Of a stretch of 64,000 nt of DNA, positions 32,525 to 42,138 are shown piece after piece. The stretch covers positions 496,001-560,000 of the forward strand of contig CAKSAP010000001.1 of assembly GCA_934436505.1 (NCBI GenBank). The letters are read 5' to 3'. The stretch is from an uncultured Eubacteriales bacterium. GTDB taxonomy: Bacteria; Bacillota; Clostridia; Oscillospirales; Acutalibacteraceae. Position numbers and translations under genes: made by a program. Numbering within the stretch: the stretch's first letter is position 1; the number at the start of each line of letters is the position of its first letter. The notes below the pieces were generated by a model. It did not search any database, had not been told where the DNA came from, and worked only from the letters and a program-made list of their open reading frames with translations.

Positions 32525-34561
32525 TTGTCTAAATATCGGTGGAAAATTGCAAATACCGACAAGGACTCTGCTGCGGTGATTGCTGAGGAATTCAGCCTTG
32601 AGCCGTTGGCGGCTTTGCTTCTTGCGTCAAGGGGAATGACGGACTCGCAGGAAATTGAGAGCTTCCTTTTTGCCGACGGGCTTTTCAGAGACCCGTTTGA
32701 AATTGTCGATATGGATAAGGCGGTCGAGCGTATAGGCTCTGCTGTCGATACGGGCGAAAAAATTACAATTTTCGGCGACTATGACGCAGACGGCGTTACC
32801 TCGACAACGCTTCTGTACCTCTATTTGAGAGAGCAGGGGGCAGATGTCGATTATTATATCCCCGACAGAGTATCGGAGGGCTACGGAATTTCGTCGCAGG
32901 CTGTAAGGGGTTTTGCCGAGAACGGCACAAAGCTCATAATTACCGTCGATAACGGAATTTCGGCAGTTGAGCAGGTAAGGCTTGCAAATGAATTGGGTAT
33001 GGAGGTCGTAATAACAGACCATCATAAAGTAGGCGACGTTTTGCCCGAGGCGGTTGCCGTTGTAAACCCTCATCGCACGGACAGCGAATGTGATTTCCGT
33101 GAATACGCAGGCGTCGGCGTGGTTTTTAAGCTCGTTTGCGCTCTTGAGGGCGACAGCGACACGGTATATGAAAAATATTCCGACCTTGCGGCTATCGGCA
33201 CGTTGGCGGACGTTGTTCCCGTAATCGACGAAAACAGGGTAATCGTCAAAAAGGGAATTGATAAGATAAGAAATTCGCACCGCTGCGGTATTGAGGCGTT
33301 AAAGGCTGTTTCGGGAACGGATAAAAGAGTGTTTAACGCAAATTCCGTGGCTTTCGGAATAGCACCGAGGATAAATGCCGCAGGCAGAATGAAATCGGCG
33401 AAAACGGCGGTTGAATTGCTCTTGTGCGACGACTCCGAAAAAGCAATGGCTATGGCGCAGGAGATTGACGCTGCAAACAAGGAACGTCAGGCAATCGAGA
33501 GCGAGACTTCCGCAAGGGCGATTGAAATAATCGAGTCGGACGACCGTATAAAATATGCGCCGATTATCGTTGTATCGGGCGAAAATTGGCATCAGGGCGT
33601 AATCGGAATTGTCGCTTCAAGGCTTGTAACCAAATACGGCAAGCCTGCTATTGTAATTTCAACCGACGGCGAAACGGGAAAGGGCTCATGCAGAAGTATT
33701 GAGGGCTTTTCGATTTATGACGCACTTTCGTCGGTCGGCGATATGCTTACGCACTTCGGCGGACACACTCTTGCCGCAGGCTTTGGAATTGACAAAAGCA
33801 AAATAGATGAATTTCGTCTAAAGCTCAGCGAGTATGCGTATAAGATCTCGATGCCGTATCCCGAGCTTAAAATCGACCTTAAAATAAATCCGTCGTTTAT
33901 ATCGAATGAGCTTCTTGACGTGCTTTCGATGTTTGAGCCGTTCGGAGCAAATAATCCGCAGCCCTGCTTTTTGATGAAAAACGTTGTTTTGAAATCGGTA
34001 AGACCCGTGGGCGAGGGAAAGCATCTTCGCATAAGCTTCGAAAAGGACGCAAGGGAAATCGCTGCGGTTATGTTTTCGCAGACCTTAGAGGATTTTCAAT
34101 ATGAGGCAGGCGACGTTGTAAATATAGCGTTCAGGGTCGATAAAAACGAGTTCAGGGGCGAAGTAAGACCGTCCGTCAGAATTGCGGACATAGGCTTTGC
34201 GGACACGGACTTTGATACGCTGAACGCATCACGCAGAATATACGAAAAATTCAAGGAAAACACAGCCCTGACCGAAAATGAGCTGAAGCTGTTAACGCCC
34301 GACAGAGCGTTTTTTGCGAGCTGCTATAAATTTTTCAGGGCGAAAAAATCCGTCCTTCGAGACACCGAAGCTTTTTGCCACAGAGCTAAATGCCCGTGCA
34401 AATATGCGGGAAGGGTGCTTGTTACAATGGACGTTTTAGAGGAGCTTGGTCTTGTTGAGGGCGATTCCTCAAGGCTCAGTCTTTCACAGGCTGCCGAAAG
34501 GGTTGACCTTGCTTCTTCGTCGATACTTAAAAGACTTACACAAGGGGAGATGAGCGTATGA
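32525..34561 (+). CDS. recJ: single-stranded-DNA-specific exonuclease RecJ
   Basis: RecJ degrades single-stranded DNA 5' to 3' in recombination and mismatch or base-excision repair. The 678 residues contain the DHH motifs GDYDADG (84-90) and TDHHK (164-168). The DHHA1 and OB-fold parts follow, with FGGHTLAAGFGI near 410. About 110 extra C-terminal residues end in a helix-turn-helix-like segment (LSLSQAAERVDLASSSILKRL), common in clostridial RecJ. TTG 32525 is the start, behind CGGAGG. It overlaps rel by 4 bases. Confidence 0.95.
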   Translation: MSKYRWKIANTDKDSAAVIAEEFSLEPLAALLLASRGMTDSQEIESFLFADGLFRDPFEIVDMDKAVERIGSAVDTGEKITIFGDYDADGVTSTTLLYLYLREQGADVDYYIPDRVSEGYGISSQAVRGFAENGTKLIITVDNGISAVEQVRLANELGMEVVITDHHKVGDVLPEAVAVVNPHRTDSECDFREYAGVGVVFKLVCALEGDSDTVYEKYSDLAAIGTLADVVPVIDENRVIVKKGIDKIRNSHRCGIEALKAVSGTDKRVFNANSVAFGIAPRINAAGRMKSAKTAVELLLCDDSEKAMAMAQEIDAANKERQAIESETSARAIEIIESDDRIKYAPIIVVSGENWHQGVIGIVASRLVTKYGKPAIVISTDGETGKGSCRSIEGFSIYDALSSVGDMLTHFGGHTLAAGFGIDKSKIDEFRLKLSEYAYKISMPYPELKIDLKINPSFISNELLDVLSMFEPFGANNPQPCFLMKNVVLKSVRPVGEGKHLRISFEKDAREIAAVMFSQTLEDFQYEAGDVVNIAFRVDKNEFRGEVRPSVRIADIGFADTDFDTLNASRRIYEKFKENTALTENELKLLTPDRAFFASCYKFFRAKKSVLRDTEAFCHRAKCPCKYAGRVLVTMDVLEELGLVEGDSSRLSLSQAAERVDLASSSILKRLTQGEMSV

Positions 34562-36759
34562 CACAGAATAAAACGACAGAAAAGACACCGGATGAGCTTT
34601 ATAAGGAGCTTTATGACCGTTGTAAGGCTGTGTTCTCGGCAGAGGAGCTTGCAAGCATAGAAAAGGCATACCGACTTGCCGCAAACGCTCATAAGGCACA
34701 GCTCAGATATTCGGGTCAGCCGTATATTATCCATCCGATAGCGGTTGCGAATATACTTTTGGACTTCGGAATGGATGCACAGTCCGTTGCGGCGGCGATT
34801 TTGCATGACACCGTTGAGGACACCGATATTGAGCTTGAGGGGCTTGAAAGAGAGTTCGGCAAGGAAATCGCAAGCCTTGTTGACGGCGTTACAAAGCTTG
34901 GCAGAGTTCCGCTTTCGACAAAGGAAGAGCAGCAGGCGGAGAACATCAGAAAAATGTTGCTTGCCATGTCGCACGATATAAGAGTAATCATCATAAAGCT
35001 TGCGGACAGACTTCACAATATGCGTACGCTTCAGTTTATGGCACCGCAGAAAAGACGTGATATTGCGCTTGAAACGCTTGAAATTTATGCGCCGATAGCT
35101 CACCGCTTGGGTATCAGGACCGCAAAAGAGGAGCTTGAGGATTTGGCAATTCATTTCCTTGACCCGATAGCTTATGAGGATATTGAAAAAAGACTTTCCG
35201 AGACGAGCGAGTCAAGGACGGAATTCCTTGAAAACACGAAGCAGAAAATCAAGAGCAGAATTACCGAAACCGTCGGCGATGCAAGGATTGATGCAAGAAT
35301 TAAATCCGTTCACGGCATTTACAGAAAAATGTATATGCAGAACAAGTCTTTTGACGAGATTTATGATATTTACGCCATCAGAATTATCGTAGATAACCTT
35401 GCGGACTGCTATAACTGCCTCGGTGTTATCCACGATATGTTCACTCCGCTTCCGGGCAGATTTAAGGACTATATTTCAACGCCGAAGCCGAATATGTATC
35501 AGTCGCTTCATACCACGGTAATCGGTAAAGAGGGTATTCCGTTCGAGGTGCAGATAAGAACAAAAGAAATGCACAGAACGGCTGAATACGGTGTTGCGGC
35601 GCATTGGAAATACAAGCTCGGAATTTCGGGCAAGTCAAATATGGAGGAACGTCTTGCGTGGGTTCGTCAGCTTCTTGAGGAGCAGCAGGAAACGGGAGAC
35701 GTCCGTGAAATTGTAAGGGCAATTAAATCAGACCTTGTACCCGAGGAGGCTTTTGTATTTACTCCGAAGGGCGACGTTATCAACATACCCGTAGGCTCGA
35801 CCGTTATCGACTTTGCGTATGCAATTCATACCGCTGTCGGCAACAGAATGATAGGAGCAAAGGTTGACGGAAGAATTGTTCCGCTTGACTATGTGGTTAA
35901 GACGGGCGAGATTGTGGAAATTCTCACCTCGCCCCAGCAAAATAAAGGACCGTCGAGGGATTGGCTTTCGGTTGCAAAGACAAGCTCTGCAAGGAATAAA
36001 ATTCGCTCTTGGTTTAAGAATGAGCGCAGAGACGAGAATATCGCCGAGGGTAAGGCGGAGCTTGAAAGAGAGCTCAGAAAGAACTATATCCGTCTGACCG
36101 ACGAGGAATATATGAGATTTATCGAAAACCTCGCACATCATCAGCACTGTGCAAGCGTTGACGATTTGTACGCTTCGATAGGCTTCGGCGGAACCTCTGT
36201 TATGCGACTTATGCCGTATATCAAGGACGATTACAATAAGAATTACAAGCCGCACGAGGAAAAGGCGATTGAAACCGTTCCGACAAAGCGTGTTCAAAAT
36301 AAAGAGGGCGTTACCGTCGAGGGCATTGACGATATGCTTATTAAATTTTCAAAGTGCTGTAATCCGTTGCCGGGCGATAACATTATAGGCTTTATCACAA
36401 GAGGGCACGGCATATCAATTCACAAAAAGGACTGTCCGAATGTGCCGAAGGATATTTCAAAGGCTTCCGAGCCGGAGAGATGGGTAAACGCTTCGTGGAA
36501 CAATTCCTCAAAGCAGGAATTCCGTGCGGCACTTCAGATAACGGCACTTTCAAGGATAGGACTTATGGCTGATATTTCAATTCAGATTGCGGCTATGAGG
36601 GTAAACATTAACGACCTTTCGACAAGAGAGGCAAAGGACGGAAGATCGCTTATCAATATGACCGTCACGGTAAACAATGTCGAACACCTCAAAAATGTAA
36701 TTTCAAGGATTGAGAAAATCAACGGCGTTCTTTTGGTTGAACGTCAAAATTCGATATAA
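34558..36759 (+). CDS. rel: bifunctional (p)ppGpp synthetase/hydrolase
   Basis: The 733-residue stringent-response enzyme makes and breaks (p)ppGpp. The HD hydrolase site is HDTVED at 83-88. The synthetase domain carries RFKD at 301-304, the RxKD form found in bifunctional Rel proteins, not the EFDD form of synthetase-only RelA. SLHTTV, the TGS domain (VFTPKGDVINIPVGSTVIDFAYAIH, about 400-425) and a C-terminal ACT domain follow. Conserved CCNPLPGD is at about 600. The start overlaps the recJ stop (ATGA), implying coupled translation. Confidence 0.97.
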   Translation: MTQNKTTEKTPDELYKELYDRCKAVFSAEELASIEKAYRLAANAHKAQLRYSGQPYIIHPIAVANILLDFGMDAQSVAAAILHDTVEDTDIELEGLEREFGKEIASLVDGVTKLGRVPLSTKEEQQAENIRKMLLAMSHDIRVIIIKLADRLHNMRTLQFMAPQKRRDIALETLEIYAPIAHRLGIRTAKEELEDLAIHFLDPIAYEDIEKRLSETSESRTEFLENTKQKIKSRITETVGDARIDARIKSVHGIYRKMYMQNKSFDEIYDIYAIRIIVDNLADCYNCLGVIHDMFTPLPGRFKDYISTPKPNMYQSLHTTVIGKEGIPFEVQIRTKEMHRTAEYGVAAHWKYKLGISGKSNMEERLAWVRQLLEEQQETGDVREIVRAIKSDLVPEEAFVFTPKGDVINIPVGSTVIDFAYAIHTAVGNRMIGAKVDGRIVPLDYVVKTGEIVEILTSPQQNKGPSRDWLSVAKTSSARNKIRSWFKNERRDENIAEGKAELERELRKNYIRLTDEEYMRFIENLAHHQHCASVDDLYASIGFGGTSVMRLMPYIKDDYNKNYKPHEEKAIETVPTKRVQNKEGVTVEGIDDMLIKFSKCCNPLPGDNIIGFITRGHGISIHKKDCPNVPKDISKASEPERWVNASWNNSSKQEFRAALQITALSRIGLMADISIQIAAMRVNINDLSTREAKDGRSLINMTVTVNNVEHLKNVISRIEKINGVLLVERQNSI

Positions 36760-36774
36760 TAAAGGAATAAAAAT

Positions 36775-37230
36775 ATGAAAGCAGTAATTCAGAGAGTTAA
36801 AAATGCAAGGGTTGACGTTGACGAAAAGACCGTCGGAGAAATTTCGGAGGGCTATCTTATACTTGTCGGCGTAATGGACGGCGACACGGAGGCGGATGCC
36901 GAAATTCTTGCGAAAAAGACGGCTTCGCTTCGCATCTTCACGGACGAGGACGACAAGATGAACAAGTCTATTCTTGATATTGACGGCGAGGTGCTTGCGG
37001 TGTCGCAGTTTACGCTTTGCGCCGATGTCAAGAAAGGAAACAGACCGTCGTTTATAAATTCCGCTTCTCCCGACGAGGCAAACAGGCTCTATGAATACTA
37101 CTGCTCGAAGCTTCTTGAAAACGGAGTGCGTAAGGTTGAAAAGGGCGTGTTCGGAGCGCATATGGAGGTATCGCTTCTCAACAACGGACCTGTTACAATA
37201 CTTTACGATACGGAGATTTGGAGAAAATAA
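36775..37230 (+). CDS. dtd: D-aminoacyl-tRNA deacylase
   Basis: Dtd hydrolyses D-amino acids, and glycine misplaced on tRNA(Ala), from tRNA. The 151 residues begin MKAVIQRVKNARVDVDE. They contain the catalytic SQFTL and the NxGPVT motif (NNGPVTILYD), both defining for the family. It lies 15 bases after rel, an arrangement seen in many Firmicutes (rel-dtd). Confidence 0.97.
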   Translation: MKAVIQRVKNARVDVDEKTVGEISEGYLILVGVMDGDTEADAEILAKKTASLRIFTDEDDKMNKSILDIDGEVLAVSQFTLCADVKKGNRPSFINSASPDEANRLYEYYCSKLLENGVRKVEKGVFGAHMEVSLLNNGPVTILYDTEIWRK

Positions 37231-37231
37231 A

Positions 37232-37864
37232 ATGGCAATTACCGTAAAATCAATCCCGTTAGGTCCTGTCAGCGCAAACACATACATTTTAACGGACGTT
37301 GCGACGAATGAATGTGCCGTCATTGACGCAGGCGATTTTAACGGGGCACTTAAAAAAGAGCTTGACGGCAAAAATGTCAAATATATATTGCTCACGCACG
37401 GACACTTTGACCATATCCTCGGTGTGCACGACCTAAAGGCTTACACAAATGCCGAGGTTATGATACATAAGCTCGATTTTGAATGTCTTTCAAATCCGAA
37501 AAGAAGCCTTGCCGAATGGGGCGGCTGTGAGCAAAAAAGCGTTACGGCTGACAGATTGCTTCAGGACGGCGACGAAATTATGCTCGGCGAGACGAAAATT
37601 AAGGTTATGCACACCCCCGGTCATACACCCGGCGGAGTTTGCTATATAATTGAAAGCGAAAGAACGATTTTCACGGGCGACACGCTGTTTTCGCTTACGG
37701 CAGGCAGAACAGACCTTGTCGGCGGCGACGATTTTATGCTTATATCGTCGCTTAAAAAAATAGCAGGGCTTGACGGCGACTATAAGCTTTATCCCGGTCA
37801 TAACCGTTCGACCACGCTCGACTATGAGCGAACACATAACAGATATTTGCGGAGACTTGTATGA
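37232..37864 (+). CDS. MBL-fold hydrolase (glyoxalase II-like)
   Basis: The 210-residue metallo-beta-lactamase-fold protein has the zinc motif THGHFDH, then HTPGHTPGGV and FTGDTLF. YPGHN near the C-terminus completes the metal ligands. It is of the YcbL/YqgX hydroxyacylglutathione-hydrolase-like group, whose true substrate in glutathione-free clostridia is unclear. The ATG starts right after the dtd stop. A longer frame inside dtd is rejected. The end overlaps hemZ by 4 bases. Confidence 0.9.
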   Translation: MAITVKSIPLGPVSANTYILTDVATNECAVIDAGDFNGALKKELDGKNVKYILLTHGHFDHILGVHDLKAYTNAEVMIHKLDFECLSNPKRSLAEWGGCEQKSVTADRLLQDGDEIMLGETKIKVMHTPGHTPGGVCYIIESERTIFTGDTLFSLTAGRTDLVGGDDFMLISSLKKIAGLDGDYKLYPGHNRSTTLDYERTHNRYLRRLV

Positions 37865-39321
37865 TACTCGGTATTAAAAATCATAAATTTCAATACGAAG
37901 CGGAAAAGCTGACAAGGGTATTTTATCCGAATGAGAAAATTACCGTTGTGATAGGCGACAGCTTCAAGGACGGAGAGGCTCTTTTGCTTACGGAGTTTAC
38001 CGACAGCGAGGTTAGAGTTGTCTTTGCCGACGAAGCGGGAAATGTGCTTTACAGTGAGACAAACAGCCTTTCGGGCATTACTGACAGCGAGCTTCTTATG
38101 GCGCAGATGATGTTCCGTGCGCTTGTTAAAATCACGGGATATACGCCGAAATGGGGAATACTCACGGGTATTCGTCCCTCAAAGCTTTTGAGAAATCTCA
38201 AGGCGACCTACGGCGACGAAAAGGGCAAGGAAATTTTTATGCGTGATTACCTTGTTACGAGGGAAAAGATGGCTCTTGCGGACAGCGTTGCAAACACCGA
38301 GGAGAAAATCATTTCACTTTCAAGACCCGAGTCTTTCAGCCTCTATGTTTCAATTCCGTTTTGCCCGACAAGGTGCAGCTATTGCTCGTTTGTCTCCCAC
38401 GCAATGACAAGCTCACTTATTAAAAAGCTGATGCCCGATTATCTTGACTGTCTTAAAAAGGAAATTGAAATTACGGGCAAAATCGCAAAAAGTCTCGGCT
38501 TACGGCTTGAAAGCGTTTATTACGGCGGCGGCACACCCACCACGCTCGAAGCCGACGAATTAAAATATGTGATTGAAGCTATTTCGGACAATTTCGATTT
38601 ATCGACAGTCCGTGAATACACAATCGAAGCGGGCAGACCCGACACTCTCACAAGAGAAAAATTCAAGGTTATGAAAAACGGCGGAGTTTCAAGAATAAGC
38701 ATAAATCCGCAGACCTTTGACGATAAAATTTTAGAGGCTATCGGCAGAAAGCACACGGCGCAGATGGCTGAAAACGCATTTTACATTGCAAGGGAAGAGG
38801 GCTTCGACAATATCAATGCAGACTTAATTGCAGGCTTGCCGAATGACACTCTTGACGGCTTTTGCGCTTCGCTTGACAAGGCATTGAGCTTCTCGGCGGA
38901 GAACATAACCGTCCATACGCTCGCATTAAAGCGTTCGTCCGTTATGGGCACTACGTCGGGGCAGGTTGACACCGAAAAGAGCTGTCTTGCAGGCAGTATG
39001 CTCGACTATGCCTATTCTGAGTTGACGGGCAACGGGTATTTCCCGTACTATATGTACCGTCAGGCAAAATCGCTCGGCAACCTTGAAAACACAGGCTATT
39101 CAAAGCCCGACAGGGAATGTCTTTACAATATCTTTATGATGGAGGAATGTCATTCCGTGTTTGCGTTGGGCGGCGGCGGAGTTACAAGGCTCAAAGCACC
39201 GAACGGCGACAAAATAAGCCGAATATTCAACTACAAATATCCGTATGAATATATTGACGACTTTGCGGAGATTGTTAAAAGAAAAGACGAAATCATTAAA
39301 TTTTACGACAGCTGTAAATAA
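37861..39321 (+). CDS. hemZ: HemZ-type radical SAM coproporphyrinogen dehydrogenase-like protein
   Basis: The 486-residue protein has an N-terminal domain of about 155 residues, then a radical-SAM barrel. The barrel begins SIPFCPTRCSYCSF, whose Cys168, Cys172 and Cys175 bind the 4Fe-4S cluster. YYGGGTPTTL and TIEAGRPDT follow. The N-terminal domain and the SYCSF form (not the CxYC-D of HemN) mark it as HemZ. True heme synthesis is not shown by any neighbour, so the substrate is uncertain. It is translationally coupled to the MBL gene through a 4-base overlap. Confidence 0.9.
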   Translation: MILGIKNHKFQYEAEKLTRVFYPNEKITVVIGDSFKDGEALLLTEFTDSEVRVVFADEAGNVLYSETNSLSGITDSELLMAQMMFRALVKITGYTPKWGILTGIRPSKLLRNLKATYGDEKGKEIFMRDYLVTREKMALADSVANTEEKIISLSRPESFSLYVSIPFCPTRCSYCSFVSHAMTSSLIKKLMPDYLDCLKKEIEITGKIAKSLGLRLESVYYGGGTPTTLEADELKYVIEAISDNFDLSTVREYTIEAGRPDTLTREKFKVMKNGGVSRISINPQTFDDKILEAIGRKHTAQMAENAFYIAREEGFDNINADLIAGLPNDTLDGFCASLDKALSFSAENITVHTLALKRSSVMGTTSGQVDTEKSCLAGSMLDYAYSELTGNGYFPYYMYRQAKSLGNLENTGYSKPDRECLYNIFMMEECHSVFALGGGGVTRLKAPNGDKISRIFNYKYPYEYIDDFAEIVKRKDEIIKFYDSCK

Positions 39322-39341
39322 CCTAAAGGCAGGTAAGCGTT

Positions 39342-40265
39342 ATGTCAAACAACAATAACAGAATTGAATATATAAACGAGCTGGCGAGGGAAAATCCGCA
39401 GGCGTTTGTCGCAAGGGCGGAGCTTCGTTACAGGAACATTATAAACAATATCGCAGAGAAGGCTCTTGACGATTTGGGCAGGAAAATTATAATGCTTGCA
39501 GGTCCGTCGGCTTCGGGCAAGACGACGACGGCTAAAAAAATCGCAGAGACCTTTACCTCACTCGGTATGACGACCTATGTTGTATCGCTTGACGATTTTT
39601 ATAAGAACAGGTGCGATATTCCAGGATATGCCGAGGGCAACCCCGACTTTGAAACGGTCTATGCACTTGATATTGATTTAATATCGGAGACCCTTAAAAG
39701 CCTTATGGCAGGCGAGGAAACGAAACTTCCTATCTTTGACTTTACAACGGGTAGACGAAAGGACGCAACTCGCAAAATAACGCTCGGAAAGAATGACGCA
39801 GTTATCGTTGAGGGACTTCACGCCCTGAATCCGATTGTAACAAGCGGACTTGACGGCTTAAAGCTTATGAAAATTTATATAAGCGTATCTTCGAGGATTT
39901 ATGACGCAAAGGGCAGGATTGTTCTCAACAAGCGTAATCTCAGATTTATGAGACGGCTTATAAGAGATTATAATTTCAGAGCAAGCTCGGTTGAAAATAC
40001 CTATGACCTTTGGCAGAGTGTTTGCGACGGCGAGGACAAATATCTGTTCCCGTATGAGGATATGGCGGACGTTAGAATTAACTCGATTCATATGTGCGAG
40101 CCGTGCCTTTTCAAAAACACGGTGCTTGAAATGCTTGAGGGCGCAAGTCTCAGCGAAGAGCATGCCCGTGATGCGAAAAAGCTCATACATTCCTTGAAGC
40201 AATTTGAGAGCGTGGATTTGTCGCTTGTGCCCGAGGACTCACTTTTGCGTGAATTTATAGGCTGA
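39342..40265 (+). CDS. uridine-kinase-like nucleoside kinase
   Basis: The 307-residue P-loop kinase has Walker A GPSASGKT at 54-61, SLDDFYKN (the substrate/Mg motif of uridine kinase and phosphoribulokinase) and VIVEGLHALNP. Many clostridial relatives are about 550 residues, with an N-terminal TGS/threonyl-tRNA-synthetase-like part. This copy carries only about 45 residues before the kinase domain. It probably phosphorylates a nucleoside, but that is inferred from the family. It is the last gene of the recJ-rel run. Confidence 0.85.
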   Translation: MSNNNNRIEYINELARENPQAFVARAELRYRNIINNIAEKALDDLGRKIIMLAGPSASGKTTTAKKIAETFTSLGMTTYVVSLDDFYKNRCDIPGYAEGNPDFETVYALDIDLISETLKSLMAGEETKLPIFDFTTGRRKDATRKITLGKNDAVIVEGLHALNPIVTSGLDGLKLMKIYISVSSRIYDAKGRIVLNKRNLRFMRRLIRDYNFRASSVENTYDLWQSVCDGEDKYLFPYEDMADVRINSIHMCEPCLFKNTVLEMLEGASLSEEHARDAKKLIHSLKQFESVDLSLVPEDSLLREFIG

Positions 40266-40270
40266 TATGC

Positions 40271-40299
40271 TTTACTTTATATAAAAATAAATGTATAAT
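40271..40299 (+). promoter_or_regulatory. promoter of the yabM-mazG-hup-rqcP run
   Basis: TTTACT (40271-40276), 17 bases, TATAAT (40294-40299). Confidence 0.55.
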
Positions 40300-40328
40300 A
40301 TGTAGACTTATCGGAATGAGGTGTTCAG

Positions 40329-42116
40329 TTGGCAAACAATACAAAGCGGAAAAGTCAGTCGCTTCTCAACGGAGCAATGGTGCTTGCAGCCGCAACCTTG
40401 ATTGTAAAAATTATCGGTATTCTCTATAAAATACCGCTTTCAAATATGGTCGGCGCAGTCGGAAGAGGATATTTTGACTCGGCGTACAACCTTTATATTC
40501 CCGTATATACTATTTCAATGGCAGGCTTGCCTGTCGCAATTTCAAAAATGGTATCGCAGCAGATGGCACTCAAAAGGTACAGAGACGTAAGACTTACCTT
40601 TAAGGTGGCGGCAAGGCTGTTTTTGATAACGGGTATCGGCGGAACACTGCTTTTGCTCTTACTCGCTTATCCTTACGCTTACCTTGCAAAGAGCTTGGAG
40701 GCTATCCCTGCCATACTTGCGATTACGCCGTCAATTTTCTTCTGCTGTATTATGTCGATTTACAGAGGCTATTACAACGGTATGAGGAATATGACCCCTA
40801 CCGCTATGTCGGAGGTGTGGGAGGCTGTCGGCAAGGTCGTTTTCGGTCTTGCGTGTGCGAAGCTCTCAATTTCATACGGCTATTCGAGATTTGAACAGGG
40901 ATTAACCGTTTACGGAAAAACAGTAACCACACAGGCGGAGCTTTCAAGTGCTATCTATCCTTATGCGGCGGCCGCGGCGGCAATCGGCGTTACCGTGGGC
41001 ACGATTATCGGTATGATTTATATGATGATTTTGCATAAGGTAAAGGGCGACGGAATTACTCATGCGGAGCTTGCCGCTTCCCCGAAGCCTGCACAGTCAA
41101 GCACGATAGTTAAGGCTCTTTTCGGTCTTGCCGTACCCGTTGTCGCTTCCTCGCTTGTTTTCAGCGTTACAAACCTTATTGACTCAATGACAATTCAAAA
41201 CAGGCTTGCGACAATGATTGAGGGCAACCTTGATTACATTAAAAATTTATATTCCGTTGAGCTTGCACTTTCAAACGTGCTTGACGAGGATATTCCGAAA
41301 TATCTTTACGGCGCATATACGATGTCGCTTGACTTTAAGAACCTTATCCCGTCAATTACAATGACTTTGGGCGTCAGCGCAATACCTGCTCTTTCGGCGG
41401 CTTGGGCGTTAAAGGACACAAAGGCTCTTAAAACCTCGGTCGAGTCGGTGCTTCGTGTTACAATGATGTTCTCGCTTCCTGCAGGTATCGGAATGGGCGT
41501 TTTGGCTTATCCGATTTTACAGATGATGTACGAAACGGGTAAATCGGCGGAGGCTGTTTCGATTGCCGCACCGATTATGGCGGCTTACGGCTACACGATA
41601 TTTTTAATTTCACTTTCACAGCCGATGACAAATATGCTTCAGGCTCTCGGAAAGGCGAAAATTCCCGTAATATCGCTTTCGATAGGCGCAATCGCAAAGG
41701 TTATAACAAACTATATCTTTATCGGTATGCCGCAGCTCAACATTAACGGCGCAGTTGTCGGTACGGTTGTGTGCTACACGATAATCGTTGTGATAAACCT
41801 TGTTGCGCTGATAAGAACGGCAAGGGTCAAAATCGACTATATGTCGGTATTCGTAAAGCCAACCGTTTGCAGCGTACTCTGCGGTGTGGCGGCAAGAACG
41901 AGCTTCGGCATTTTCAATGCGATTTTACCCGAAATTTACAAGGGCGACCACTCTGTTACAAACATACTCGCTACGGCGATTGCGGTCGTTTTTGCGGTGA
42001 TAGTTTACTTCGTTTCCATGCTTTTGGTGAACGGAATAGTCAAAGAAGATATAATTATGCTTCCAAAGGGCGAAAAAATTGCCAAAACACTTGCAAAATA
42101 TGGATTTATAGGTTAA
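40329..42116 (+). CDS. SpoVB/YabM-like polysaccharide flippase
   Basis: The 595-residue membrane protein has about 14 helices and belongs to the MOP superfamily, the branch of SpoVB, YabM and MurJ-like lipid flippases. Typical stretches are VKIIGILYKIPLSNMVGAVG near the start and SIYRGYYNGMRNMTPTAMSE. It likely moves lipid-linked glycan precursors across the membrane. In Bacillus the yabM gene precedes mazG (yabN) and rqcP (yabO), and the same order here supports orthology to YabM. TTG 40329 follows GAGGTG. Confidence 0.88.
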   Translation: MANNTKRKSQSLLNGAMVLAAATLIVKIIGILYKIPLSNMVGAVGRGYFDSAYNLYIPVYTISMAGLPVAISKMVSQQMALKRYRDVRLTFKVAARLFLITGIGGTLLLLLLAYPYAYLAKSLEAIPAILAITPSIFFCCIMSIYRGYYNGMRNMTPTAMSEVWEAVGKVVFGLACAKLSISYGYSRFEQGLTVYGKTVTTQAELSSAIYPYAAAAAAIGVTVGTIIGMIYMMILHKVKGDGITHAELAASPKPAQSSTIVKALFGLAVPVVASSLVFSVTNLIDSMTIQNRLATMIEGNLDYIKNLYSVELALSNVLDEDIPKYLYGAYTMSLDFKNLIPSITMTLGVSAIPALSAAWALKDTKALKTSVESVLRVTMMFSLPAGIGMGVLAYPILQMMYETGKSAEAVSIAAPIMAAYGYTIFLISLSQPMTNMLQALGKAKIPVISLSIGAIAKVITNYIFIGMPQLNINGAVVGTVVCYTIIVVINLVALIRTARVKIDYMSVFVKPTVCSVLCGVAARTSFGIFNAILPEIYKGDHSVTNILATAIAVVFAVIVYFVSMLLVNGIVKEDIIMLPKGEKIAKTLAKYGFIG

Positions 42117-42138
42117 AATAGATAAGGAAGTAACGTTT

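Noticed and set aside
34324..35154. 276-codon open frame on the minus strand
   Set aside because: Antisense to the recJ-rel junction, where both real genes are intact and overlapping.
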